This document shows positions 28,349-36,773 of a stretch of 64,000 nt of DNA, piece by piece. Each line of letters starts with the position of its first letter. Within the stretch, counting starts at the first letter, position 1. The stretch comes from Emcibacter sp. (GTDB lineage: Bacteria > Pseudomonadota > Alphaproteobacteria > Sphingomonadales > Emcibacteraceae), in the NCBI GenBank assembly GCA_021741205.1, contig JAIOYI010000012.1, positions 1-64,000 of the forward strand, given 5' to 3'. A program made the translations under genes and the position numbers. The notes beneath the pieces are model-generated. The model was given only the letters and a program-made list of their open reading frames with translations, was not told where the DNA came from and ran no database searches.

Positions 28349-29110
28349 ATGGTTGAAGATTATAAGGGTCGTTATGGCACCTCTTCTCATGCGAGCACAG
28401 CCGCCGCCGTTGATGAAGGGCTTCGGGCCTATATGCTCACGGTATATAACTATATGGCTTCTGCACTTACACTGACGGGGCTTATGGCCTATGTTACGGC
28501 CAATGTACCTGCACTATATTCTCTGTTATATAATTTTGAGACTTTGCCAGATGGAACGGTGTATCTTAGCGGCCAGACCATGCTTGGGTTTATTGTTATC
28601 TTTGCACCCTTAGCCTTGGTTCTTTTCCTCAGTTTTGGTATTAACAAAATGCAAGCCTCCACCGCCCAAATGGTTTTTTGGCTCTATGCAGGACTTGTGG
28701 GGATGTCGTTATCCTCAATATTATTTGTTTATACAGGCACAAGTATCGCCAAAACTTTTTTTGTGACCGCTGCGGCCTTTGGATCATTAAGCCTTTATGG
28801 CTACACGACCAAACGCAGTCTTTCTGGCATGGGGTCTTTCCTGATGATGGGTCTGTTTGGCCTTATTATCGCATCCATTGTAAATATTTTTATGCAATCT
28901 AGTATGATGGACTTTATTATTTCTATGGCTGGCGTTCTGATTTTTGCAGGTCTTACCGCCTATGATACCCAAAAAATTAAGCTGATGTATATGCATAGTG
29001 ATGGAAGCGAAACCGCCTCTAAAAAGGCCATTATGGGCGCCCTTAGCCTTTACCTCGACTTTATCAATATGTTCTTGTTTTTGTTACGGTTCATGGGTAA
29101 TCGAAACTAA
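28349..29110 (+). CDS. Bax inhibitor-1/YccA-type membrane protein
   Basis: A 253-residue inner-membrane protein with seven predicted helices. The N-terminal VDEGLRAYMLTVYNYMASAL and the C-terminal GLTAYDTQKIK motif with DFINMFLFLLRFMGNR are typical of the BI-1/YccA family. Members are linked with pH-sensitive calcium leak and with FtsH interaction (YccA). Here ftsH is 16 kb away. An AAAAGGATG site lies about 10 nt before the start. A terminator follows at 29132. Confidence 0.9.
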   Translation: MVEDYKGRYGTSSHASTAAAVDEGLRAYMLTVYNYMASALTLTGLMAYVTANVPALYSLLYNFETLPDGTVYLSGQTMLGFIVIFAPLALVLFLSFGINKMQASTAQMVFWLYAGLVGMSLSSILFVYTGTSIAKTFFVTAAAFGSLSLYGYTTKRSLSGMGSFLMMGLFGLIIASIVNIFMQSSMMDFIISMAGVLIFAGLTAYDTQKIKLMYMHSDGSETASKKAIMGALSLYLDFINMFLFLLRFMGNRN

Positions 29111-29131
29111 ATTAGATCACAGTATTATTCG

Positions 29132-29164
29132 AAACGGCTCCTTTTAAGGGGCCGTTTTTTTTAT
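29132..29164 (+). terminator. Terminator of the BI-1 gene
   Basis: A 12-bp stem AAACGGCTCCTT/AAGGGGCCGTTT (one G-T pair) and a run of eight T residues, 21 bp after the BI-1 stop codon. Confidence 0.9.
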
Positions 29165-29264
29165 AATATTGCAAAGATTAAAAAAACTTTGTTTCCCAAT
29201 ATTAATCATTGCCTTTCAGATGGTTTATAAGTAGTCTGCGGCTCACCTTATAGACACACTATAA

Positions 29265-29341
<77 letters not shown>

Positions 29342-29395
29342 CTAATCCAGATCAAAACTGAGAACTTCCGTATTTAAGGATTTATTTGCTTGCTC

Positions 29396-31277
29396 GTTGC
29401 GGGTTGACCAAGATTTTTGAATAGCTACAATATGCTGCTGCTGCTCGTGCTGCTGCTGCTGGTTGCGGGTTGACCAAGATTTTTGAATAGCTACAATATT
29501 GTATTTTTGTAACACAATCTCGGTCTTGTTGCGGGTTGACCAAGATTTTTGAATAGCTACAATGGCGTGTCTTTTTTTATGCGTAATCAAGCGGTTGCGG
29601 GTTGACCAAGATTTTTGAATAGCTACAATGTATTAAGAGCGCTAAAGCGCAACAATATTGTTGCGGGTTGACCAAGATTTTTGAATAGCTACAATGATAT
29701 TGACCCAATAGCAATAGCATACATTGTTGCGGGTTGACCAAGATTTTTGAATAGCTACAATTGAGGGGAAAACAGTTTTAGAGTGGTTGGGGTTGCGGGT
29801 TGACCAAGATTTTTGAATAGCTACAATATATATAAAAAATAGGTAACACAAGAAAAGTTGCGGGTTGACCAAGATTTTTGAATAGCTACAATTGCGGGGG
29901 GATTTCCCCTACCAAATCGTCAGTTGCGGGTTGACCAAGATTTTTGAATAGCTACAATAAAAATTAATTGCAATATTTATCATTTTTAGTTGCGGGTTGA
30001 CCAAGATTTTTGAATAGCTACAATTGCCCGCAAACAAGGGCCATTTAAAACAAAGTTGCGGGTTGACCAAGATTTTTGAATAGCTACAATGATGATAACG
30101 GCACGTTAATGATGACCATAGTTGCGGGTTGACCAAGATTTTTGAATAGCTACAATTAAATCTTCATCTATAACCTCCCCTTTAACGTTGCGGGTTGACC
30201 AAGATTTTTGAATAGCTACAATTCGTTATCGGCTGCACCGCCTGAACGTTTGGTTGCGGGTTGACCAAGATTTTTGAATAGCTACAATTAATTCTCAACG
30301 CCTTTCATCCACGTTGCCGTTGCGGGTTGACCAAGATTTTTGAATAGCTACAATGTATTAAGAGTGTTAAAGCGCAATAACATTGTTGCGGGTTGACCAA
30401 GATTTTTGAATAGCTACAATCTGCTTATAATGCTGCTGCTGCTGCTGCTTGTTGCGGGTTGACCAAGATTTTTGAATAGCTACAATAAACTCTGTATCAA
30501 ACACATTTGCGTATCTGTTGCGGGTTGACCAAGATTTTTGAATAGCTACAATGTTTCTCCGGAAGACTCGGCAAGGCTTTCAGTTGCGGGTTGACCAAGA
30601 TTTTTGAATAGCTACAATATAATGGACAAGTTCCAGTTGTCCTTAAAGGTTGCGGGTTGACCAAGATTTTTGAATAGCTACAATCCAACCGCTATGCGTT
30701 TGATCGCATTACTGGTTGCGGGTTGACCAAGATTTTTGAATAGCTACAATACTTCAGGCCATGATGCGGGAAGCCGAGCCGTTGCGGGTTGACCAAGATT
30801 TTTGAATAGCTACAATCCACCCCAATATGAACCCTCTGCAAAGTCAGTTGCGGGTTGACCAAGATTTTTGAATAGCTACAATACCAAAAACGGAATATCC
30901 GTTCTCTTTGTTGTTGCGGGTTGACCAAGATTTTTGAATAGCTACAATCTATAATGTCTCTATAGGGCAATATCAAGAGTTGCGGGTTGACCAAGATTTT
31001 TGAATAGCTACAATCAATGTCGTCAGGCGTAACAACGTCTGCAGTTGCGGGTTGACCAAGATTTTTGAATAGCTACAATATTTGCTAAGGAATTAGGCAT
31101 AACGCCTCAGTTGCGGGTTGACCAAGATTTTTGAATAGCTACAATTCACACTGGTTTTTTTTAATAATTGGCGGGGTTGCGGGTTGACCAAGATTTTTGA
31201 ATAGCTACAATAAAATTACATTTTTCAACGGTGCAGGTACCGTTGCGGGTTGACCAAGATTTTTGAATAGCTACAAT
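29396..31277 (+). CRISPR. Type II-C CRISPR array, 29 repeats and 28 spacers
   Basis: Twenty-nine repeats of 36 bp, all identical as read, begin GTTGCGGGTTGACC and end GAATAGCTACAAT. The 28 spacers are 30 nt, except 29 nt at 29828-29856 and 31015-31043. The tracrRNA at 35841 pairs with the plus-strand repeat, so crRNAs are plus-strand, opposite to the cas genes. The 54 bp between tRNA-Arg and the first repeat would be the leader side. Spacers 4 (29630-29659) and 15 (30355-30384) are 26/30 identical. Spacers 1 and 16 are mostly CTG triplets. No degenerate end repeat is seen, so the repeats do not show the polarity. Open frames on the other strand are translations of the repeat. Confidence 0.99.
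29404..29431 (+). promoter_or_regulatory. Repeat-embedded promoter (first of 29 copies)
   Basis: Within each repeat, TTGACC (-35-like) at repeat positions 9-14 and TACAAT (-10-like) at 31-36 are 16 bp apart. Initiation seven bases beyond TACAAT would fall at about spacer base 7, giving a crRNA with a guide of about 24 nt. The coordinates are those of repeat 1; the same holds for all 29 repeats. This matches the known Neisseria II-C design, in which the -10 lies at the repeat end. Activity itself is inferred. Confidence 0.7.
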
Positions 31278-31281
31278 AGAT

Positions 31282-31325
31282 AAGCGCTAACGGATTGAAA
31301 ATACAGAAACGTTAGCGCTTTTCTC
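31282..31325 (+). terminator. Inverted repeat closing the CRISPR array
   Basis: AAGCGCTAACG at 31282-31292 and CGTTAGCGCTT at 31310-31320 form a perfect 11-bp stem with a 17-nt loop, followed by TTCTC. It starts four bases after the last repeat. It reads best as a plus-strand terminator with a short T-tract, which fits plus-strand crRNA synthesis. Confidence 0.55.
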
Positions 31326-31349
31326 ATTTTTAAAGCCGCTATTTCAGGG

Positions 31350-31694
31350 TCAAAATAATAAAAATTGTTCATTTTTTTCTGTATTTTCCCGTTGTTTTCC
31401 CTTGAAAAGCTTGATGTTTTCATATTGTTTGTCGGTAATGGTTACGATTTGCACCGAACCATATTCGGGCAGATTTTCCTGAATGCGTTTTTCAATGGTT
31501 TGGCCACTATCCTTACCCGAAGTCATACGATAATAGACGGAATATTGGGCCATGGCAAATCCTTGATCCAGTAAAAAATTACGGAACTGAGTCGCCGCCC
31601 GACGGTCGGTTTTTTCAACCACAGGCAAATCAAACATGACCAATATCCACAAAATATTATATCCACTTAACCAGAATTGTTGATCGCGAATCAT
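31350..31694 (-). CDS. cas2: CRISPR-associated endonuclease Cas2
   Basis: A 114-residue protein. ILVMFDLPV near residue 17 carries the Cas2 aspartate strand. It is followed by RRAATQFRNFLLDQGFAMAQYSVYYRM and the dimer strand region VQIVTITDKQYENI. With Cas1 it forms the complex that inserts new spacers. It is the last gene of the minus-strand cas9-cas1-cas2 set, with a 2-bp gap to cas1. The C-terminal tail (GKQRENTEKNEQFLLF) is typical of type II Cas2. Confidence 0.95.
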   Translation of the reverse strand: MIRDQQFWLSGYNILWILVMFDLPVVEKTDRRAATQFRNFLLDQGFAMAQYSVYYRMTSGKDSGQTIEKRIQENLPEYGSVQIVTITDKQYENIKLFKGKQRENTEKNEQFLLF

Positions 31695-31696
31695 CG

Positions 31697-32617
31697 TTAA
31701 AATAAATTTCCTGATCTTATGAGTTTTGGAAATTCCAATTTATTTTCCTTTTCATGCAAGCTTGTCACAAATGTTTGGGCCAAACGGTGCATTGAATTCA
31801 TAACCGTCGAGACGCCTTTTTCAAGTCTTACGTCACTGTCCAAAATTTTCGCTAAATCCTTTTTTATATCGGGCGTTAAGGGATCATCGTTTATTTCCCC
31901 CTTATCAATGATTTTCCGCACCGCCATATCCACCAAGGGGCGATAAGGTTCCATAAGGTCATCCACCAAAGCAAAAGGATTTTTACGATTATGATGATGA
32001 ATACCCAAGGCGGGGGTTAAACCCGCCCCACATATGGCCCGCGCGGTTGCCGCCCGTAGAATGCTGTAGCCATAGTTAAGCAAGGTATTTCCCGCCCCCG
32101 TTTCACGGTCACGGCGAAAATCCGAGCCAAATAGGGCGGGCCAATAATGGCGGGCGGCCTGCGCCTCCATATTTTCTGGATCACCAGATTTTACCCTTTT
32201 GATGAGTATTGATAATTCCTGAAGGGGGTTTTCCGATCCCTTAAAATATTCAAGGATTACGGCCTGATTGTTAATTTTTTCCCGCACCACCGATTGCCAT
32301 AAACGCTTCATTAAGGGTTGTCCGCAATCAATTTGCGCCCATAAAATGCCCGTTTGATCAAAATGATTATCATAAGGTAGGGAAAAGGATAAGGGATGGT
32401 AATTTTTACCACAAACCATAATGGGTGCCTTGCGCAGAGCAAGTTCGGCAATCAAGGTTTTTGACAGGGTGATTTGATGGGCCGAAAGGATAAGAACCGT
32501 GATATCATCCAAGGGAACACGACCAATTTCCACATCATCGCGTTTTATGGTCATAAAACCCCGATATTTGGAAAGATAATTACCGTCGGCGGCAATTTCC
32601 ACAACCTGTGTCACCAT
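31697..32617 (-). CDS. cas1: CRISPR-associated integrase Cas1
   Basis: A 306-residue protein of usual type II length. The metal-binding glutamate is in PENMEAQAARHYWP (about 150), and the histidine/acidic site is in LGIHHHNRKNPFALVDDLMEPYRP (about 206-229). It integrates spacers next to the leader. The start lies 3 bp after the cas9 stop, so it is co-transcribed with cas9. All catalytic residues look intact, so adaptation should be possible. No csn2 or cas4 is present, which places the system in subtype II-C. Confidence 0.96.
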   Translation of the reverse strand: MVTQVVEIAADGNYLSKYRGFMTIKRDDVEIGRVPLDDITVLILSAHQITLSKTLIAELALRKAPIMVCGKNYHPLSFSLPYDNHFDQTGILWAQIDCGQPLMKRLWQSVVREKINNQAVILEYFKGSENPLQELSILIKRVKSGDPENMEAQAARHYWPALFGSDFRRDRETGAGNTLLNYGYSILRAATARAICGAGLTPALGIHHHNRKNPFALVDDLMEPYRPLVDMAVRKIIDKGEINDDPLTPDIKKDLAKILDSDVRLEKGVSTVMNSMHRLAQTFVTSLHEKENKLEFPKLIRSGNLF

Positions 32618-32620
32618 TGT

Positions 32621-35600
32621 TCATCCCTTTCGTGTGCCATCGGGTTTAATATATAGCTTTCTTTTAAATGTTGCCTTTAACACATTGATGGAAATAAATT
32701 GCTGTTTGCTATCGGTATCATATTGGGGACGAAGATCAATTAGGTTATTTGTGGTGCTGTATCCCCCAACCCGCATGATTTTATTGTCGTCGCCCTCTTT
32801 CAATTCTATCATGTCATTTTTAAACAGACGGGTGATGAATTTGGCGGCGGGATGAATGGGTTCTCCATCGATTTTGCCATTATTTTTGTCGGGCGTTTTT
32901 CCCTTGCAATCGGCATAGGACCAAAAGACACCCTTCCATTCAAATTCGCCTTTTTTCCATTTGCCTGCCTTTCCCTTTGGTATTTGCCAGATATCCACGC
33001 ATACATATGAATCAGGGGCATAGGCCTTAAAATCTGCCGACGGGATAATAGTTGCCGATTGATTGGAAACTAATATTCTAATGGTTTTGATATTGTTATC
33101 ACGACCAAAATCAGCAAGCACCTTGTCCAGCTTTACCCCATTCGCCTTTGCCTCATAAACATGTTGGGCAATGCGTGTGCGCCAGCCACGGTTACGAATA
33201 GCACCAATTTCCTTATCCGTAAGGGCGGCAATCTTTTTCCGAGTGACGAGATTATATCCCTTAAGATCAGCATCGCGTTTATCGGGTTGGACAATACCGT
33301 AAGCGGTTTCCTTGAACATTTTTCCGTTTACGCCGTGGTCTGCCTTATAAGAAATGATCATACTGTTGAGTTTGTCTTTTAACTGATTGCGCAAGGGTGT
33401 GATATCAGGAAGATTGATTTGAACAAAGTCATTTGCCCCCCGTTTGGTTTGGTTTGATACCTGTTGCAGCATCCCCCGATCCGTCAAACCCACAACAAAG
33501 GCATCAATAGCATGATGACGGTGATCATTTCTTTCTTTATAATTATGATCGCCGATCAGGCTGTTTAAATGCCATTTGCCACGCATCATGGCGGTAAGGC
33601 CGCCAGGGATAGTGGCTATTTTATTTTGATCGCAAATATGGCTCAGATATCGTTTGGTCAATTTTGAAATATGGGCATTATCGGTGAGCTGACGGGCAAG
33701 AAAGCCACCCTCCTTCTCAAATCTTTCCATAGCATCCTGATCAAATCGCCAACGTTTATTTTGGGGAAGCGATTTTGCCCGTTCTGCGATTTTATGCCAG
33801 ACCATTCCTTTATCGGCATGTTGATCATGGCCAAATGCCTCGTAAGGGGTACCGTTGCCTTTCAAGCGGTTTGCTTGTCTTATGGCAACGGTCAGATTTG
33901 CTGTTCCATTATCCAATGTTCTGGAAAATGGTAGGATATGCTCAATCTCGGCCTCCCCATTAAACAACATAGCGGCGGAAATTACCCGCCCTGAAAAGGG
34001 ACAACAACGAGCAAACTCATCACGCCCTAGTTCCTCCCATAGGCGCATTTTTTTTAAATCAAGGCCGCTTGGTTCACGGCCATTATTTAACTCACCAAAA
34101 AGGATAACCCGTTTATCATTTGCCTTGGCAAATTCTTTATTTTGTATGGCAATGTCATCACGTGCCTTGGCTGTTTTCTTTAAATCCCGCACCAGTTCCA
34201 CATGAATTTCAGATGGGGAACCAAAACGATCAATTAAGCGATTGAGTAATTTTCTCAACTGATTTAGGGCCACATGAACGGTAGGATTGTTGATTTTACC
34301 GTAATATTGTTCAGGCTTTTGTGTCGAATCATAATGGGCAGGCTTTGCCCCAATGACGCTACCCTTTAATAATTCCCCATAATAGGGAAGTTTATCCAAT
34401 AAGCGATCAACCTCATATTTACTGTGATGAAAGAACACACCATCATCGTCATAGACTTCACGGACGGCCTTATCATAACCAAGGTTATCCTCTCGCATGA
34501 TAGCCGCACATCTTTCCATAAATTTGCGGGAAAGATGGGTCGTGGCTGATGTTAATTTAAATTTACTTACCGCCTTTGCTTGATCCTCAGTAAATGAAAA
34601 CTCAGAAATCAGATCCACAATAAGCTGTTCATCCTCATCGGCATCATGCAAGATTTCCAGCAAATCATTTTGCTCGGTTGGGGTAAGGCTATGCCATTTT
34701 TCTCCAAGCATTTCATCCTTTTGCATTTCAACGGCGGTTGCATTACCCTTTAAGATATCACGGGAACCATTCTCCAAATTAAATAAGCATTCTCTTGGAA
34801 AAACAAAACTTCCATCGGGATTTTTTAATTTTCTAAGTGAATTGAAGCTCGCCGTTTTTTGTGTGTTCAAAAGCGCAATAACGCTTTTTCTTTGATTATT
34901 GCTAAGCTCGTGTTTTTCTTGATTGCTATCATAATACTGCAGATTGCCGACCTCTTGAAGAATACGAAATTCATGAGCAATGGGTAGGTCTTTATGGGCG
35001 CGGTATTCCTCAATAAAAAATTCACAGCGACCTTTCTCCACGGGTTTTAATTTCCGCTGAAAAAAGATGCCATCAAATGCTTGTTGTTTGTTGCCATTTC
35101 TCAAATCATTCCAATTCTGATCAGACAGATTGTGATGAGGTGCTTGCATTTCTCTAATTTTGTCAAATTCATCTAGATACATGGCACGATCAGCATAAAA
35201 GTCTCCTTCTTCACCACGAAATCTAATGGATTTATTATGCCTTAATTGTTGATAGAGCCATTGTCCCAATGTTTGATCACCAAGTTCATGACGTAATGCA
35301 GAAATTTTTGGCTTAATCTTTCCCGTTTCTTCATCGTCACCGTCACTTTTGCGGTTTGACAAAAAGCCACGTCGTTGCGCAATATGAAACAGCGTGCGCC
35401 CCAATTCATGTGGGTTTAGGATACGTTCCACACTTGCGGCTCTTAATTCATAGGGGTCTAATTTTTCCAATTCTTTTCTTTTTGTTTTATTTTCTGGCAT
35501 TAAACCTAAATCTATTAAGCGATCCATTAATTGATTTTTACGCTGAATTCGCCGATCTCGGTTACGCCTTGCGCCACGTGCCATTCTTCTTGCGACGGCT

Positions 35601-35761
35601 AAACTTTCCCCAACTCTATCTTTACTAGAAGGTTCCCTACCATCTGAAAAAATACGAACCCCAGAGTCTATAAGATAATCTATTGTCCCAGATGGCGTTA
35701 GTGAAAAGGCTGCCCATCCTAGTGAATTCGTTCCCATATCTAATGCTAAACGCCATGTCAT
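32621..35761 (-). CDS. cas9: CRISPR effector nuclease Cas9 (type II-C)
   Basis: A compact 1046-residue Cas9. RuvC-I has LALDMGTNSLGWA (Asp8). The arginine-rich bridge helix is at about 57-76 (ARRMARGARRNRDRRIQRKN). RuvC-II has HVELVRD (Glu522). The HNH domain has IEHILPFSRTLD (His608) and the matching Asn631. RuvC-III has HRHHAIDAF (His749/His750, Asp753). Every catalytic residue is present, so it should cut both DNA strands guided by crRNA-tracrRNA. The size and lack of csn2 fit II-C. An AAGGGG site lies about 8 nt before the ATG. The gene is divergent from tracrRNA, about 80 bp away. The PAM cannot be read from sequence. Confidence 0.97.
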   Translation of the reverse strand: MTWRLALDMGTNSLGWAAFSLTPSGTIDYLIDSGVRIFSDGREPSSKDRVGESLAVARRMARGARRNRDRRIQRKNQLMDRLIDLGLMPENKTKRKELEKLDPYELRAASVERILNPHELGRTLFHIAQRRGFLSNRKSDGDDEETGKIKPKISALRHELGDQTLGQWLYQQLRHNKSIRFRGEEGDFYADRAMYLDEFDKIREMQAPHHNLSDQNWNDLRNGNKQQAFDGIFFQRKLKPVEKGRCEFFIEEYRAHKDLPIAHEFRILQEVGNLQYYDSNQEKHELSNNQRKSVIALLNTQKTASFNSLRKLKNPDGSFVFPRECLFNLENGSRDILKGNATAVEMQKDEMLGEKWHSLTPTEQNDLLEILHDADEDEQLIVDLISEFSFTEDQAKAVSKFKLTSATTHLSRKFMERCAAIMREDNLGYDKAVREVYDDDGVFFHHSKYEVDRLLDKLPYYGELLKGSVIGAKPAHYDSTQKPEQYYGKINNPTVHVALNQLRKLLNRLIDRFGSPSEIHVELVRDLKKTAKARDDIAIQNKEFAKANDKRVILFGELNNGREPSGLDLKKMRLWEELGRDEFARCCPFSGRVISAAMLFNGEAEIEHILPFSRTLDNGTANLTVAIRQANRLKGNGTPYEAFGHDQHADKGMVWHKIAERAKSLPQNKRWRFDQDAMERFEKEGGFLARQLTDNAHISKLTKRYLSHICDQNKIATIPGGLTAMMRGKWHLNSLIGDHNYKERNDHRHHAIDAFVVGLTDRGMLQQVSNQTKRGANDFVQINLPDITPLRNQLKDKLNSMIISYKADHGVNGKMFKETAYGIVQPDKRDADLKGYNLVTRKKIAALTDKEIGAIRNRGWRTRIAQHVYEAKANGVKLDKVLADFGRDNNIKTIRILVSNQSATIIPSADFKAYAPDSYVCVDIWQIPKGKAGKWKKGEFEWKGVFWSYADCKGKTPDKNNGKIDGEPIHPAAKFITRLFKNDMIELKEGDDNKIMRVGGYSTTNNLIDLRPQYDTDSKQQFISINVLKATFKRKLYIKPDGTRKG

Positions 35762-35802
35762 GATATTTCCCCTTAAATTGATAACAAGTTAATTGTTTTA
35801 TA

Positions 35803-35834
35803 TTGACTCACACAACCAAAAGAAGCAATATAAT
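35803..35834 (+). promoter_or_regulatory. Candidate tracrRNA promoter
   Basis: TATAAT at 35829-35834 is placed so that transcription would start at about 35841, exactly at the tracrRNA anti-repeat. TTGACT at 35803-35808 is 20 bp upstream of it, longer than ideal, so the -35 is uncertain. Confidence 0.55.
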
Positions 35835-35840
35835 AGATGA

Positions 35841-35923
35841 GTGTAGCTACTCAAAAATCTTGGCAACTTGTTAACAAGACTTTTGTCATAAGATTTAAAG
35901 ACTGGGTTCGCCCAGTCTTTTTT
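35841..35923 (+). ncRNA. tracrRNA of the type II-C system
   Basis: An 83-nt RNA gene. It starts GTGTAGCTACTCAAAAATCT and continues TGGCAACTTGTTAAC, which is the complement of the repeat with one A-C mismatch and one bulged U. The inner part pairs through several G-U pairs with the GTTGCGGGTTG end of the repeat. After the anti-repeat comes a small nexus-like hairpin (GAC-TTTT-GTC at about 35879-35888) and then a perfect 10-bp terminator stem AAAGACTGGG-TTCG-CCCAGTCTTT with a T-tail. This pairing fixes the crRNA strand as plus. Confidence 0.92.
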
Positions 35924-36246
35924 CGTTTAAAGAAAGATCAATATATTCATTTATATATTCTTATTTGTACGTCTAATAACAACCTCCCAGTTCTCGTTTT
36001 CATCTTTTTCGGTGCACCAATTTTTTAGTGACATAGGTGCAATCCTCTTTTCCTAAGAACTGCCGACACACGCATGCTGCAACAGCGGATTTTCTTAACT
36101 CTCAAAAAAAATGCATTTTTTTATTTCCTTTTTGAGGAATGGTTTTTCAGTAATAACAAAGAATAAGGAATAGGGTTGTTATGTCGATAAAAGATATGCT
36201 ATAAAAAGGAAATTAATTCTAATAAAATAGCATAAAGTGGAACAAA
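35924..36246. other. Spacer between tracrRNA and Lrp gene, 323 bp
   Basis: No gene is seen. It contains GGTGCACCA at 36011-36019, an imperfect echo of the tRNA-Arg 3' end (TCGG-TGCACCA against TCGGGTGCACCA). This may mark the right border of the CRISPR-Cas insertion. The last 80 bp are AT-rich and would carry the Lrp-gene promoter. Confidence 0.4.
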
Positions 36247-36714
36247 ATGAACTTTGATAAGATAGATTTAGCACTACTTGACTTATTGCAAAAGGATATT
36301 AGTATACCGATTGATGAATTGGCAAGGCGGGTGGGATTAACGAAAACTCCCTGTTGGCGGCGAGTTCAGAAATTGGAGAAAACAGGTGTTATTAAGGGTC
36401 GGGTTGCGCTTTTAAATGGGGCGTTATTGGATCGCAATGTATCCGTCTTTGTACAGGTAAAAACCAGTCAGCATAATCGGGCATGGCTAGAAAATTTTTC
36501 AAAAGTTGTTTCCGATTTTCCAGAAGTCGCGGGATTTTACCGGATGTCGGGAGAATATGATTATCTGTTACGGGTTATTGTGAAAGATATTGTGGCTTAT
36601 GATAATTTCTATAAACGATTTATCGAAGCGACGAGCCTGACCGATGTTACCTCTAATTTCGCTATGGAAGAAATTAAGAATTCCACAGAAATATATCTTG
36701 GGAATTTTCATTAA
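36247..36714 (+). CDS. Lrp/AsnC-family transcriptional regulator
   Basis: A 155-residue protein with an N-terminal winged helix-turn-helix (IPIDELARRVGLTKTPCWRRVQKLEKTGVIKG, about 19-51) and a C-terminal RAM ligand-binding domain (VFVQVKTSQH through GEYDYLLRVIVKD). Such regulators respond to amino acids and often control an adjacent gene. Here the class V aminotransferase gene follows 48-60 bp downstream on the same strand, so it is a plausible target. Confidence 0.92.
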   Translation: MNFDKIDLALLDLLQKDISIPIDELARRVGLTKTPCWRRVQKLEKTGVIKGRVALLNGALLDRNVSVFVQVKTSQHNRAWLENFSKVVSDFPEVAGFYRMSGEYDYLLRVIVKDIVAYDNFYKRFIEATSLTDVTSNFAMEEIKNSTEIYLGNFH

Positions 36715-36773
36715 TATTCCAATGACGGGCGCCGCATATTTTGTTCGTTGGGTAATATGAGGTGTTAAGTAAT

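Noticed and set aside
29342-30994. Minus-strand open frames repeating IVAIQKSWSTRN or CSYSKILVNPQL within the array
   Set aside because: They are translations of the 36-bp CRISPR repeat; with most spacers of 30 nt the frame is often kept, giving a false repeat protein.
31282-31320. Hairpin after the array as a minus-strand terminator for the cas operon
   Set aside because: On the minus strand the stem is not followed by a T-tract, so it only fits the plus strand.
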